This document shows, one piece after another, positions 34,181 to 47,225 of a stretch of 64,000 bases of DNA. Position numbers and translations under genes: made by a program. Below the pieces are notes generated by a model. The model did not search any database. It was not told where the DNA came from and saw only the letters and a list, made by a program, of their open reading frames with translations. This stretch comes from Micropterix aruncella (lineage: Eukaryota; Arthropoda; Insecta; Lepidoptera; Micropterigidae): contig OX155961.1 in the NCBI GenBank assembly GCA_944548615.1, positions 17,308,838-17,372,837 of the forward strand, in the 5' to 3' direction. Each line of letters begins with the position of its first letter. The first letter of the stretch is position 1.

Positions 34181-35979
34181 CAGTGAAATTTTATAAACCA
34201 TGGGAAAATAACTCAAAACCCTTTAAAATTGGAATTGTCTTAAACAAAGTAAATCCGAATCATAAATCAGCTGATAAATTATTTTAGACCAAGTCGCGAT
34301 AGATAATCAAAATCAACCCAAGTACAAATTAAATACGGACCAAGTGGCATACGACGATTTAAATCTGAGTCCAAATAAAATATACAAAAATCATAGATTG
34401 AGAAATAAATTACTATAAAATCAACAGTAAATTCAAAACTACTAATTAACAAATTTAATATCCGTCAAGTAGGTTGCTCCCTTCAAAATTAGAATTATAG
34501 AATTATCATAATACCAGAAACAATTAATAATTAACCACACTGTCGCACTGTTGAATTAGATGTGTCTTTGTAAATGCAAAAATATGCAAATTTAAACGAT
34601 AACAAATTTAAAGGTAAATAGACGCGAATCATGAAACCCAAAAATGATCCTAAATCACGTTTAATTAGACAAGTAAAAATCTAGAATTAGCACACAATCA
34701 ATACATACCTTCGATTAAAATAAATCCACAATTATTATCAAATAGCAGAGAAACTAATATTTGAAACCAATAAAACTCAGAAATATTATCGTATTACAAA
34801 ACACCAATATTTACATCTAATAAACTCAGTAATATTACCCAAAGGACAGACATTGGTGGTCATATATCACAAACCCAAAATAATCACAATAACATCAAGG
34901 CTTTAATATCTAACCCTTTTAATATCATAACTTCCATAACGACAAAGACAACAGCATCTTAGATTAAAACAAACTCCTAATAAAATAATTAAAATTTTGG
35001 AAAGAGATATTAATACAATCGCCTAATTAGTCCAGTTAGTTTTAAAACTGTACAAATAAGTGGAATTAATTCTATAATAAATTACCACACGTCGAAAGCA
35101 CATCTAGTTACATTATAGGAAGAAAATCGGATAAAGACTACTAATCTGGTATGTCATTGTAATTTCGGCACTATAATAATTATAATTATAATACAAAATA
35201 AGTTATGGATTCATGGTTTCGGTGGAGGTGGTATTAGCAGTGTTCATGGTGGAAGTGTGGAATCTTTCAAAGTACAGAAAGTGAAGTGAATGTGTGAACG
35301 TGTTGAGGATCAGCTGCAGAGACCGAGGAAAACACATGGAAAGCTGTCGCTGAACTGCAGGGTCGTAGCTGGTTTGTACCACTTCGAGGGTAAGTGTTTG
35401 TGTTATACAAATCACATGCTGGGATTCTGATTGTCGTCGTCCTCAAGAAAGCCGACATGAGCAGCCGCCGATGTAATTCTCTATAATTGTGTGTTTATTA
35501 TTTTGTATAAATCGTATTACAGGTGTACTAACTGCCTCCGTCTTCGAAGAAGATGCCAAGAGCAGACGTTGTTATAGCAGAGTCTGCGAATGTTTATTTT
35601 ATTATTTTGTCTCTGAATGGAATTTGTACGTCTCATAACCATATGTTACCCTGACTCACCATCCGCGCTCCTCGCTCCTCACCCAATTTTACTCGTCCTA
35701 CTACATGTCCCCTATCCATATTCTACCCTACGATCTATGACCTTAGTTAACCTTTTCCCGTTCAATTAACCGTAGAGCGAAGGCGGAAGAGATATAATAA
35801 TTATGTTTTATTCACGTATTTGTAGGTACAATTATGTCTCTGAGACACTATCACATCATAATACACTATATATGGTTTTTATATGTTATATATTCATAAT
35901 ATGCTTATATCCCTCCCCTGAAACAACAATCTATATTTATTTAACACTTATGAATCTCTTTTCCATCAATATGCGTAGT

Positions 35980-36255
35980 TAAGCAGGCATACATGTATAT
36001 GGATATGTGTTTATATATGTATATGTATGTATTTATGTATGTGTATATGTATATGTATATTATTCATACCTACTCTTGTAGCACCACGGTTAATTATAAT
36101 ACGAACAACATATAATTAAGTCCATATTATATGTATTCGCATGTATATGTATATATATATATATATATGTGTTTATCCTGCACATTTATTTGTTTATGCA
36201 TGTGTATGTATGTATGTATATATGTATGTATGTATGTGTAGGTTTATATACCTGT
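35980..36255. repeat. (TATG)n/(TATA)n microsatellite tracts
   Basis: Imperfect TATGTATGTATA repeats at about 36000-36062 and 36125-36245. Confidence 0.85.
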
Positions 36256-37149
36256 ATATAACTAAATTTTAGAGCCTTATACTTTATCCCGGCAAGTAGG
36301 CAAGGTTTATATGTGAAGGGGCACCTACATGTATTTATATGCTTTAATTATGTACTTATCTATAGGTGTCTATATGTGTGTGTGACCATGTGTCCCACAT
36401 TGCGAGCGTATGCCAGCAAGCCGGTGGCTTTTACGCAATATTAATTACTTACCCACCTGATTGCACTATACTGCCCATATTACACTATTATGTAACAAAT
36501 TCCTCATCTACTGCATACATTTACCAATATATCTCCACACACTTATATCCATAATCGCAATAGAGGAATACATAACTTCCGGTTTTTAAGGAGAAAATGA
36601 CTCTTTCAGATACCTTCTATGCAATCAGAATTTAGTAAAATCTACTGCCCAACCGCCCAACATATGGAAGGGCGAACAAATTACATTTAATCCTGTAAAG
36701 GTCTTACTATTGAAATAACTATAATAAAAGACACATTCTATGCTTAATAAAAGTGGAGAATTATACCATACTTTGGTAACCGATTTAAGACAAGGGTTTT
36801 AACCCTTTGAGAGGTTTTGACGAGCACATGGCTTGACTAATTCTCATGACCCCGAGATAGGGCGAAATGAACAAACATACCTACATTCCTTTCCTCAACA
36901 TCCTCTCTAGCCAACAAACAGGCCTTATTAACGTAGAATAAAACTTCCTGTCCGCTTAAGATCAACAAACTTCGATGTCCATCCAGTAAAATCATACCAA
37001 CAATATTACTCGCCGTTTCGGCATATAATTAAGGTTAGGGATTACGTCTACTAAGAATTGCACTATCATCATCTCTATCAATACAACGCTGCTTCAAGGA
37101 AGACGAGTACTTCGCTGAAATCATAAGATACAGAAATATAGGTTGTGAC

Positions 37150-38157
37150 GATGGGGCTTTCCGCACCTGAGGCCTTCTGTCTCGAAAAGGGTGTGGAACG
37201 CTCTGTTCAACCGCAGCCTCCAGCTGAGTATTCCGCCTTTAAGAGCGGTTACTTGGAAGGAAAACCTTGAATTAAACCGACGCTTCTCGCCTCTGGGCAC
37301 AACAACATCAAACATTACAAATCAGAGGCTAATGCTGTTTTCTGGAGCGACAACTTCAAGTAATCAATGGCGTCATGATAAAGCCGCTGCTTGTGAGGAT
37401 GGCGACTTTGTCCGCACTGCGGCACATAACTGCCCCTTTTTCCTTACGCAGGCTTTTGTTTGACAAATTTGGCGAACGAGACATTCAATCTGACCTCAGC
37501 ATTGTTAAATCTATTTGGCCGACACTAGTCTGAGAAGACTGTTACTGTCGCCGAATGATGCAAGGGTCGCCTACCCATTCGACAAAGCTGACTGTACTCA
37601 ACTACAACGTGGATGAGGTCTTTCCATCAGTGTTGCTGGATGTACCAAGGAGATGGCCAAGTGCTACTAATTACATAGCCTACACCGCTGCTTGCTACGG
37701 ATGACAACCTGTACGCATGTGACTGTCCCTCCGGGCGACGCTGGCCTACATACCGTCCTGCTGCCCGTAACGCAGGTGTACGCCGGACGTATGACGTGGC
37801 ATGAGAAAATCTAATTGGAGTCCAACAACCACAAACTAAGGATCCACCAATCCTTTACGACAAACAGAAAGCGAGCTGCCACACAGTGGCTAGACTTCTT
37901 TCGATAGAGGTGTCTAAGGTTCCAACCAAGCATCCCTATTTGTACAATCCCTGTAAGCACAACACCATCTGTGGCAGGGATATCCCCAAGATATCCCCAT
38001 CTGTGCCATGTTGGAAGCGTGTCGAAAGGATTGAAGAGGCATCCATACCTTTTTGCTACCTGGTGATGGCACGTAGTGCTTATTCACGCACACACGAACA
38101 GCTTGAGTCTACAAAGACTATCCCAGTAGTGTTGTGTAAACGTCAGATCCCACATTA
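37150..38157 (+). other. Protein-like but unidentified open-frame fragments
   Basis: This kilobase is more balanced in base composition than its C-rich flanks and has frames that read like decayed coding sequence, for example KFGERDIQSDLSIVKSIWPT (about 37460-37530), LTVLNYNVDEVFPSVLLD (about 37590) and a 90-codon ATG frame at 37886-38158 (HPYLYNPCKHNTICGRDI). I do not recognise any family, and stops or frameshifts separate the pieces. It may be a remnant of a large transposon or integrated element protein. Confidence 0.25.
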
Positions 38158-39660
38158 ACTTGTTCGTACGAGACGTTCGCGAAAGGCCTTGGCTCTTTAG
38201 GTAAGGAGATAGAGGCGTCTATATGGGGTTATGGAGGAGGGCGCTTAAAAACCCAAAACCCAACCAAAAACCTTATCCAATATCCCTACATCCTTCAAAC
38301 TATCCATCACCCAGAAAATGTTCATAAACCCATAATTTCGACATGAATTCGACTAATTATAATACTTCTATACTCTTTACACACTGTACCATGCAGGCAC
38401 ACACACATATATTGCCTTATTACACTTTACATATATAATTTATAATATTATCATAAGCATTATTATCATTCAGTCATAAGAAATTCTATACATTCTATAC
38501 CTATAACCTTATAAACCAAACCATAATACTCATCATTGCATTACGAATCTAATGATATGTCACATCAATATTTCGTTCATAACACCTCCCATCCGGTAGC
38601 TTCGTGAGGTAACAGTACCTACCCCTCCCCTCTCTTGTCAGATCAGCGAGCGCGACCTACCAGGTTCTAGGAATCGCCCACAGCCTTAGAATCGATCCCA
38701 TTCACCGCAGTCTTAATTATATCAAGGGTCTTTATACTGTCAAGAATTGCAAACAACCTTTATGTAGCCTCGACATGACTTAGTGTCATCATCAACCCTT
38801 CCACCGACCATCTAATCATTACATGACTCCTCCCAGAATGTACACATATACTTAAATAAGGCACCAAACGCCAATAGCGTCAACTAACCTATAGAAACTT
38901 CAACCATTCGCCTCATAGAGGCCGTTCAACCAATCAACACTCCGACCACAACACCCCTCTTTACGTCCTCACATAACCAGGCCCCTCCCATTTAAGGTAC
39001 TAAACAGACTTTCACCCCAGAGGTCCCTTACGTTATCATATCCACAATATAATCAATGTTCTTTCATATCCCGCACTTCAATCCAATTACATGCATTCAA
39101 TCCTAGCAACCACGCCTCTAATCCCACTATACATCCCATCCATCATCCCTTCCAAGCTCAATACACTCATCCACAACGGACATTCCTCCTTCCCCCACTC
39201 TTGCTTATGTATTACAGAATCTACGTGTCCTGAAAGAAGGTTACGTCATCCGAAGAGTATGGACACGCCTTACCAAGTAGGATCATTCTATTTATATTAT
39301 AATTAACTGTTTTCAGAAACTACGCCCTTGCAAGCCACCTTCATCGACTAATCTACTATGATCGCTTATGTACCTCTTCCTAAACTATATATCCAAGCTT
39401 TTAACCATTCGGGTATCGCGTGGGGCCAATAATTTACTATGAAAGGCGGGGCTAAGAAAATTAACGTATCAAAGAATATCTATCATTAGTAATAAGCTTT
39501 ATCAACCAATGACCGTATAGATAGGAGGGCCGTCCCTAAACTCAGGAAGATTTATATATTCAGCTCAGCTTAGGTATTATTGTTGTATCTATATATATAT
39601 TTATGTATTTAAACTAGGGCTTTTCAGCTGTTCCATGGAGAATCCGTCTCTATGGGGCCC

Positions 39661-40640
39661 TGGATTGTCTCAGTACGAGAGAAAATTGATTTGCATAAAG
39701 TCAGTGGAAAACCGCACTAGTTGCTGCGTGCGCGCGCATATTTTTGCTACTGCTGGTAGATCATAGTCGGGGAACCGAGCGTGCCAATCATTACCTATCA
39801 TTATTATAGTGATTATTGCGGAGGAGGAGGTGAAGATTTCTAATGTTAGTGCTTTTAATTTTAGTTCCTGGTTTTCGATCGTTTGTGGTCTAACCAAAAG
39901 TAACTATCAATTTCTCTGGACTGGCGATCGAGTCGCAGTTACCATTTTAAATCAGATTTTCTTCAGGGGGCGATTTCTGGGGTCCATTTTCTGTATTTTT
40001 TTACAAATAACCTTGTTTACTAAAATTATAAAAATAACAGTAAACAATTTCGGCGTAGGAATTATGAATAAAAATACTTACAAAATTGAATCAAAAGCAG
40101 AAAAAAGAATACATGGCATAGTCTAGTGGCAACGTCACCTAACTAGGCCGGAACCTGTTCTAAGTTAAACATTTATTTTTGAATGTGCTTGCAACAATAC
40201 CGTGTTTATAAAAATGGCATATATTCCATCTATGCACAAAATAATAGAATTGCAAAACCATATTAAAATGACTAAATACTTAAACTAAATAATTAAATTA
40301 AAGTCAGAAGTGGCAAATTAAAATGTCAGCAAATAAATTCAAATCAGAAAAAAAAACAAAATAATTTAAAATAGTAAAAATTAAATAAGAGTTTAAGCAA
40401 AATAGTCCTGCATTTTACTTATAACTAAGATAAGATAGTGTTAAAACTAAAACAAATTATCTTTTAATCTACGTTAAAAATAATAATAATAAATAAAATA
40501 ATAATAATATTATGCATTTGATAATTCTAAAAATATGGCAACCTGATAAGAGTATAGCTTCATGATCAGTAATAGTCATTATGAGGAAAAAGCCCATCAA
40601 TATCTTGTTCAAAAACTTTGTTGTACACTTAGAGTTACAA
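39661..40640. other. AT-rich region, no feature recognised
   Basis: A short open frame at 39809-40126 (105 codons) is mostly hydrophobic/AT-driven sequence and not recognised. Nothing else stands out. Confidence 0.3.
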
Positions 40641-41330
40641 CTAGAACGGGCGAACCCGTCAACTCAGGATGTTTTAACGATAATGATCGTTCGTCTCCCT
40701 TGAGGTGAGCGTAGACGACTTAGAGACGAATACAAACCCACCGTCTAGCTAAGCCAACATGCCCGTCAGTGGCCAACGCCTTATGCGAGGCACCGGGAAA
40801 GGTAATAGGCGGGTAGCCTCGCCCCCTGATTACCAGTTTTGGAAGGATATCTTTCTTAGGACGACCTCTAGAACCTCGACCTCTTAGGACGACCTGCCGT
40901 ATATTCAGCGGTGGTTCAGTTTGAATCTATCGCGGACCAAAGGCAACTTTTGCCCGGCTCTGAATTCAGAATCAGCTAGCCTAATGTGTTTCAAGAGTGG
41001 CTGACGAGAGGTGTTGACCTGTCGTCAGCCACCCCCGCTGCTTAGCAGACAATATATTTCCATAGTCTCCAGACTCCTTTAGCAATTAGTCAGAGTGCAG
41101 ATCCGATTGGCATCGAAAAATAGTGCGCAAACCGTCCAGTAGCTCCAGGATGTAATCCCGCCAGGAGAAACCGGTCCACCAGCCGTGAGGCCTAAGACTC
41201 GAGAGTTACCGGGGTAGCCTTCCACACGAGGAGGCTTCTGAATAGGAGCTGAATCGTGAGTTGAACCGATTCGGATCAAACTGGATCTTACCGCCCAAGC
41301 TGGACGAAACCATTTCGCTGCCACTTTTTT
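40640..41330 (-). repeat. Hairpin-rich ~0.7 kb repeat family, copy 6
   Basis: Same orientation as copies 4 and 5: ACAACTAGAACGGGCGAACC at the left end, TCTATCGCGGACCAAAGGC in the middle, AATTAGTCAGAGTGCAGATC, and AAACCATTTCGCTGCCAC at the right end (about 41322). Confidence 0.8.
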
Positions 41331-41529
41331 GTACACCAAAGTTTAAGAGTAGGTTATTGCAGTATTGCTTAATACCAATATCACTGGCCAAACCGTCAGG
41401 ATTTTTGTGACTGTTTGATTGACGCTCGTACAAATAATAAAAGTTTTTTAAAGTTATTTTTAAAGTTACTAAACATAGAGTTGTACACTATGACGCAGGT
41501 AATAAAATAAAATAAATGAAATACGCTGC

Positions 41530-42060
41530 TTAGGGTTTATAAAAAAAACGCATCAGTATGTATAAGTAGCATGCAGCAGGGTTTAAAGGTAGGAAAATGT
41601 AGGATCCCTGGGTATGGGTGGTTACAACCCAAAAACTAAGTTTAAAATGCGTGTCTACATGGCTGCCGAATATCGGTCGACAGGCCCTGTATATAGGCCT
41701 GTGACTTCTTCCACTTCTCGTACTGTTGGGTGGGGCTTCGTGTGAGCCGGGTCCATTGACCCGGCTTTCGAGCATATGGCGTCTCAGGGCTGTTCACCCT
41801 GAGGCAGGATTCTTAGTGTAGAACAATGTTACGCTCCTTTCTTCGAGGCACGTCGTGGTAGGTCCGTTTTGAGGAAAATATTAATGAGCATAATATTTTC
41901 CTCTTTCGTGCCGATTTGGCACTCGTAAATCAGGTCCAGCAACTGGGACGCCGTGATTGTTACTCCAGCAACTGGGACGCCGTGATTGTTACCAACAACG
42001 TTCGCTTTCCTAAATATCCTGCCGTTTTCCAATCCAATATCCAATATCTGCAACACACAA
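41530..42060. other. Candidate structured element: five perfect hairpins in a row
   Basis: Perfect stems: 41680-41686/41696-41702 (7 bp); 41745-41753/41758-41766 (9 bp, 4 nt loop); 41783-41789/41797-41803 (7 bp, 7 nt loop); 41871-41883/41891-41903 (13 bp, 7 nt loop); 41908-41912/41918-41922 (5 bp). A 28 bp tandem duplication follows (41936-41991, unit CCAGCAACTGGGACGCCGTG...). There is no open frame of note. It may be a structured noncoding RNA or a non-autonomous transposon. Confidence 0.55.
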
Positions 42061-42529
42061 GAAGGTCGATTTATATGTCACATATCCATAGTGCGTCGCT
42101 AATCATTGAATATACTATAACAATGCTAGTATTAAGGTGACTTGATACCTGAAAACAACCATATCTAAAGAACTTTCTTTTCATGTTTTTTTGAACAATC
42201 TAAGTTCTAATTTAAAAAAGTTTTTAAGCGAATCCCTCGATAAGGAACCATTTTATAATGTAGACTCAAAAAAGTTGCTCGTTGCCTTGGACATTCAGAC
42301 TTTAATCTGATTTCGAAAACTTTCAAGCGCGATTACTCCTACAATGTAAGCGGTGATTGTGTTTTGTTTTAATTAAATTAAATTAACCGGTTAATTATCT
42401 AGCGTTGCGCTTAGCCACATTTTTTATTTAGGCCCTATATTAATCACAATTAATTAATACGTGAGAGCGGTGTGATAGTTACGCTAAATATTTTTTATTA
42501 TTAACACCCTTATACCACCACTGCGGAAA
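42061..42529. other. No feature recognised
   Basis: AT-rich; no coding or repeat signature recognised. Confidence 0.3.
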
Positions 42530-43300
42530 GATAGTGTGAGGGACCACCCCTCACAAGACTCCAAATTATTCGATGTGAGGTGGTGGTGTCAACTTACGAG
42601 TTATCTACGTATTTAAAGGCGGTTTTGATGAAGTAGAAGATATTTATCGATTGAATCGATTGAATATTGCCAGTTATAACGCTTGCCGTATTAACGAGTG
42701 CCCGGATTACTTTATCGAGACGCGAGGGTTGCGCGACGGAGGTTATGTAGGAAAGTGGATGAGGATTGTATGTGTGCTCCTAGTATCTTGTACTGGGCAC
42801 GGCTCGAGTCTGTGGGATTACAGACTGAAGTTTCGAGACTCAGGGAAAATGAGGAAAGGAAACCAAGGAGCCGGATCCGTTGAGCGACCTCGTAGAGGGG
42901 TACCGGATATGCCGTCGCAACCTTGGGGGAAGGTGATCAATCGGGGACTGATAATTTGGTTGCTTTTTGGCCGGTTTATATAGGCCGTGCAATGATGCAA
43001 TTTGCAATATTCTGAGTAAAAGTATTGTTTCATCGTGCTGATTCATAGCTGCACGAGTCAAAATAATAGCTGAATTGTGTCAGTGGATTTCACTGGAAAT
43101 CGATGCATTTGTTGATCGTATGTAGTGGACTTAAAGTCCGTTACAATAGTTTTACTGTGTTAGCGCTGCGATCGAACGTTTAGTATCCGCCCAATCGCCG
43201 GCGCGTACGCACGCAGAATCTCTGTCTGACGCTTCATCGACGATGAATTTTAATTGGTCGAACCCTAAAAAAGTGACCCAGTCTATTTCTTCGCGGGTCT
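42530..43300 (-). repeat. Possible diverged Penelope-like fragment
   Basis: Several words match the Penelope-like copy at 48.98-49.5 kb in order: CACCCCTCACAAGACTCCAA (compare CACCCTTCACTAGACTCCAA), a short TGATGAAGT-like stretch, and a GGAAATCGATGCA/GGAAATCAATTGCA match. Protein similarity is too weak to confirm. Confidence 0.3.
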
Positions 43301-43500
43301 GCCCATTTCAAAAATAAAATAAAAATAAAAATAAAATAAATAAAATTTCAGATATTATTCTCAGGTCTTATGTCACACTAAAAAGAGGTGAAAAATTATT
43401 TTATTATTACGAAAGAAGCAATATTTGTAATCTCATTATAGGCTTTTGCAGTATGAAATCTAAAATGACAGTCCTATCTAAAAGTGCTATATAAATAAAA

Positions 43501-44245
43501 CTAGCTGACCCGTGCCCACTTCGTTGGGCGGTAAAACTTTTTACTTGTGATGAAATTATGAGTGTGGTTTGGTTAGTACTGAGTGCTATGATTTATTTCC
43601 TGACTGCCAAAAGAAGGGTTATATTTTTACTGCATATGTATGTATGTATTTGCATGCCAATTTGACTATATTACCGTTATTTGTGAGTGTCTTCTTTTGA
43701 GTGTCTTATTTGTGAGTGTCTTATCTATTTAACCATTTATGCAGTAAAAGTGAAATTATATGCAGTAAAAGGGAAAAGTATTTTGTTTTAAACACTTGAG
43801 ACGATAAATTTACTTATTTTGATATGAATTCATACTTGTTAATAATATGATCAATAAACATGACCTAACGATTTAAATTATTTATTTAATATAAAATACT
43901 ACTTTTTGTGTCTTAAATATAAAATTTAGACATATTCTGTCGCTGACTTTTTTGTAGGCATTATCAAGCTCTACAACTTTTCTCTAGAACTTAATCATAT
44001 ATCTCTCATCGTTAAGGCAGCGTTAGTTAGAAACGTTTTCTATCGACCGCTTATTCTCCGACTTACTTTGCAAATCCGACTACTACGAAAAAGTCTTTTC
44101 ATTTTACGGATTAATATATAGCTTATGGCACTCACAAATAACGTGGCTTTCTATTGGTAAAAGAATTTTCTAAATCGGTTCAGTAGATCCAGAGATTACT
44201 TCCTACAACGTCACAAACTTTACCTCTTTATAATATTAGTATAGA
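43501..44245 (-). mobile_element. Non-autonomous Helitron
   Basis: On the minus strand the element starts TCTATACTAATATTATAAAG after an A, contains GGATCTACTGAACCGATTTA, and ends with a hairpin CGCCCAACGAAGTGGGC followed by ACGGGTCAGCTAG and T. These are the Helitron 5'-TC and 3'-CTAG-T signatures; insertion between A and T is clean. Length 745 bp; no Rep or helicase. Confidence 0.85.
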
Positions 44246-44584
44246 TAAACAAATAAAATGCAGAGGTTTTAAGTAGTCTTCCGCCGATGGTTGGCGACCG
44301 CGATGATGGCGCTATACGCACTATACAATTAGGTATACAGCGCTGCGCTACTCCATCCACGCCCATATTCTTCTTCACGGAGGATTATTTAATCAACTTG
44401 CTGACCGGATTCATTCCAGTCAAGTTGGCCAACAGACTAGAAGTGGAATCCGCATCAAAACGTACGCGCTCTCAATTTTCTATGATTTGCCCAACATGGA
44501 ATGCAGCTGCAAGTACGATAATCGAATAATCGTAGGACGATTATTTCAATTGAGAAAAAATAATAATTTGTCAATGCTGATATA

Positions 44585-44700
44585 TAGAGTGGACCCAACG
44601 TCACTGAAACGTCGGGTGCTACAAATTTCACGCGGTAAATTCGTTTCTATCCCATTTATAATGTCAAACGACCGCGATAGTCGACGATTTTATATGTAAC
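44585..44700 (+). mobile_element. Penelope-like element 3' end fragment
   Basis: ACTGAAACGTCGGGTGCTAC, TTTCACGCGGTAAATTCG, then CCCATTTATAATGTC match the arms at 26.9 kb. It continues CGACCGCGATAGTC, as also found beside the copies at 26.87 and 56.85 kb, so that stretch may belong to the element or its preferred target. Confidence 0.75.
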
Positions 44701-46130
44701 ATATATATACTTTTCATGCAACATATCAGTAGCTACTACAAATATTTATAAATATCTATTAATATTTATTATATATCTATAAATATCTATAAACGTCAAT
44801 AAATATCTGTATCTATATATCCACTATACGACCTATCTATATCTTTATTTTTATCTATATACATATACACATACCATCGTCTAACTCCTTCTTCCTAATC
44901 ACTTCGAATTTCCTACTTCTCCCATCGGTTTTTTATATTAATTTTATATTTAATATGAACTTAGTTTAATTACAATTATTTTTTAAGTTTAATATGCTGA
45001 AATCCAAATGTGTAATATGCGGAAATCTGTTATTTTCGTAGGAAACGATTATCGGCGTAATGTTTTTCTTTTATTCTAAATTATGTATTTCAATTGTATG
45101 CGCTGTATGTTTCCAGAAATAAAATAAAAATAAAAATAAAATAAAATAAATATTTGAATATATTTACTTATTTCATTTTACATGTCTTATATATTTATTT
45201 AATTAATTTAACAACGCATTTATAATGCATACGCATCGCTAATATGCATATCAATAAACAAGTATTCAAAATAATTAAAATAAAAATTGAACACGGCCGA
45301 TATGAGCATTAGCATTTAAGTAGGTACTGCTGCTGCCCAACTAAGTGCCAGTACTAGTTCCAGGGCAGCGAGCTCTCTATATTCACATATATTCAGCAAT
45401 TATATGTGAGGTTATATAAGACAACATGTCCGCCAAAGCACAAGCTTTGCTTAGTTGGGCGACATTGGACAGAGGGCATCATTCGATAATTGAGTCTAAT
45501 TTCTTGCTGTGTTTTAGTTATATGATATTTTATTTGTGGTTTCTTAATTGTAACTTCTAATATTTTTGTGAATTTCTTAAATTTAATTAAAAACCTTAAC
45601 CTCTAAGATTATTATATAAATAGACAACTTCTCTAAAGGTATATAAGAAAAAAATATTACTTTTTAATTAAATAAAGCGACAGGTTGATTCATCCCAATC
45701 CCATGCAACCCGAGGCACGTCACACATCAAAATAGGCTTACGCTTGTGCCTATATGTGATCTGCCTTTCTACTGTATACTGTATGACTTTATTATATTAT
45801 ACAATACCCTTAAATAACTTTATATTATGTTGTATACTATATTATAAATAATATTATCCAATCATTAAAATTAAATTTTTGCTTTAGGTACCCAATTATT
45901 TCCACTTAACTATTATTAACGTGCTCATGTTATTTCTATTATAAGTTGTTCGTGCAAGCGTTGTAAACTTCTCATAGAATAGTAGATTAGTTTTGTGTAA
46001 ATAGATTTGACAAATACTCGTCTTGTATTTACTATCTGTGAATTAACTAAAAATAAAATAAGAAATTAGAGTATCTAACGTAAATAAAAATGTAAGTAAC
46101 CTCAGAATTTCATTAAGTAATTTTCGACAT
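44701..46130. other. AT-rich region with a possible LINE 3' end hairpin
   Basis: CCCAACTAAG (45336) and CTTAGTTGGG (45448) are inverted about 100 bp apart around a GC-richer block, as in some LINE 3' UTRs. The rest is AT-rich, with (AAATA)n at 45119-45150. No gene is recognised. Confidence 0.35.
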
Positions 46131-46139
46131 ACTATTCAG

Positions 46140-46510
46140 TATTTAGTATTCAATTTATTCATTCAGAATTTATAATAAAAGTATAAATAATCAATGAAAG
46201 CTAGTTATCGCATATTAAAATTCGTCAGTTGTTAGTGATATATTGATATAGATATAAAACTAATCAAGCAGAAATATTGATTTTACAGTATAAATAAGAA
46301 TTAAAGAAAAAATAATAAAAAAACAGAACTGATTCCAGGTAAACATATAAAATAAATTATTTTAATAAAAATATTAATAGTCATCTTAGCTAAGCACTAT
46401 ACAAAAATAATCACACAATAGAAAGATCAAAACAAAATTGGAAAAAAACAAAGTATGTAGATGGTTAGGTATGTTTCGTTAAACATTGTAATCTACATAC
46501 ATATTAAATA
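46140..46510. repeat. Interspersed repeat related to 12.93-13.53 kb
   Basis: AAAGCTAGTTATCGCATATT, AATAATCACACAATA and AACATTGTAATCTACATAC match the copy in the Syt4 intron in the same order and orientation. Confidence 0.5.
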
Positions 46511-46639
46511 CTAAATTCATAATATTATCATTTTTGTTGTTGTTGTTGACAAAAAGATGTTTTTGGTTTTTTATAAATATAACAACAAAACGAAAATGAT
46601 GTAGCCGAAAGTTACATATTAATGTTAATCCCATTTAAA

Positions 46640-47225
46640 AGAATTGGTATACTCAAAAAATCACCCAGCTTATAGAAAGCATGTGGGGATTGCAGGTTTG
46701 TTTAATAAATCTTTCAAACGCCTTTATTTTCATCTTTCTTGTAGAGAGTGGTAGCTGGTTAAAGAGCTTGCAGCTCAAATATCCAAAGGACTTTTGTGTT
46801 TGCGTAAGGCGTACTTTAGGCAGAACAACGTCATCACGTCTGCGTGTATTGTGGGAGTGCATATTCTTGTTTACCCCTTGGTCGTTTATATTAGATTTAG
46901 CATATAGTAGACATTTTAAATCATATTCAGAGGTAAAAGTCAATATTTTATACTTAATAAAGTATGGTTCGCAGTGTGTATCACGGGATAGTACTCCTGC
47001 AATCGATCGATCTCAGTGCACTTTTCTATAAAATGAAACACCTAGAACTGTCTGTGGCATTCCTCCATATCAGTATACCATAGGTCATTTTGGAATGGCA
47101 ACAAGCATGATACGCAGCTATTGCAGCGATTTCGCCAGCTAAGATTTTTTTTATCGCATATATTGCTGAAGAAACCTGCTGAAACATACGATAGATACCT
47201 GCTAAATTTGTCATCACTACTTCTC
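46640..47225 (-). pseudogene. Non-LTR retrotransposon C-terminal reverse transcriptase fragment
   Basis: The minus strand first reads FQQVSSAIYAIKKILAGE and HSKMTYGILIWRNATDS (the S.SAIYAI and YGI..WGN blocks after the catalytic core), then in another frame MHSHNTRRRDDVVLPKVRLT and TQKSFGYLSCKLFNQLP, the usual end of jockey-like ORF2. The frame break and missing 5' half show it is dead. The same C-terminal block is found at 25.2-25.5 kb. Confidence 0.88.

Larger units (their letters stand above)
29901..39660. other. Unclassified ~9.7 kb region with opposite base skews in its two halves
   Basis: From about 30.8 to 33.2 kb the + strand is G-rich and C-poor (for example 32101-32160 and 32461-32520 have about 12-15 G but only about 2 C per 60). 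From about 34.3 to 39.3 kb it is C-rich and G-poor (for example 36481-36540 and 39121-39180 have 17-23 C and 2-3 G). The change falls around the tandem repeat at 33.43-34.18 kb. No known protein domain is recognised. The region contains many stop codons in all frames except for short frames at 37.1-38.2 kb. It could be one large decayed element or several; I cannot tell. Confidence 0.5.

Noticed and set aside
39670..39690. Large-subunit rRNA fragment (CAGTACGAGAGA)
   Set aside because: Only a dozen bases match the conserved 28S motif; flanks do not resemble rRNA.
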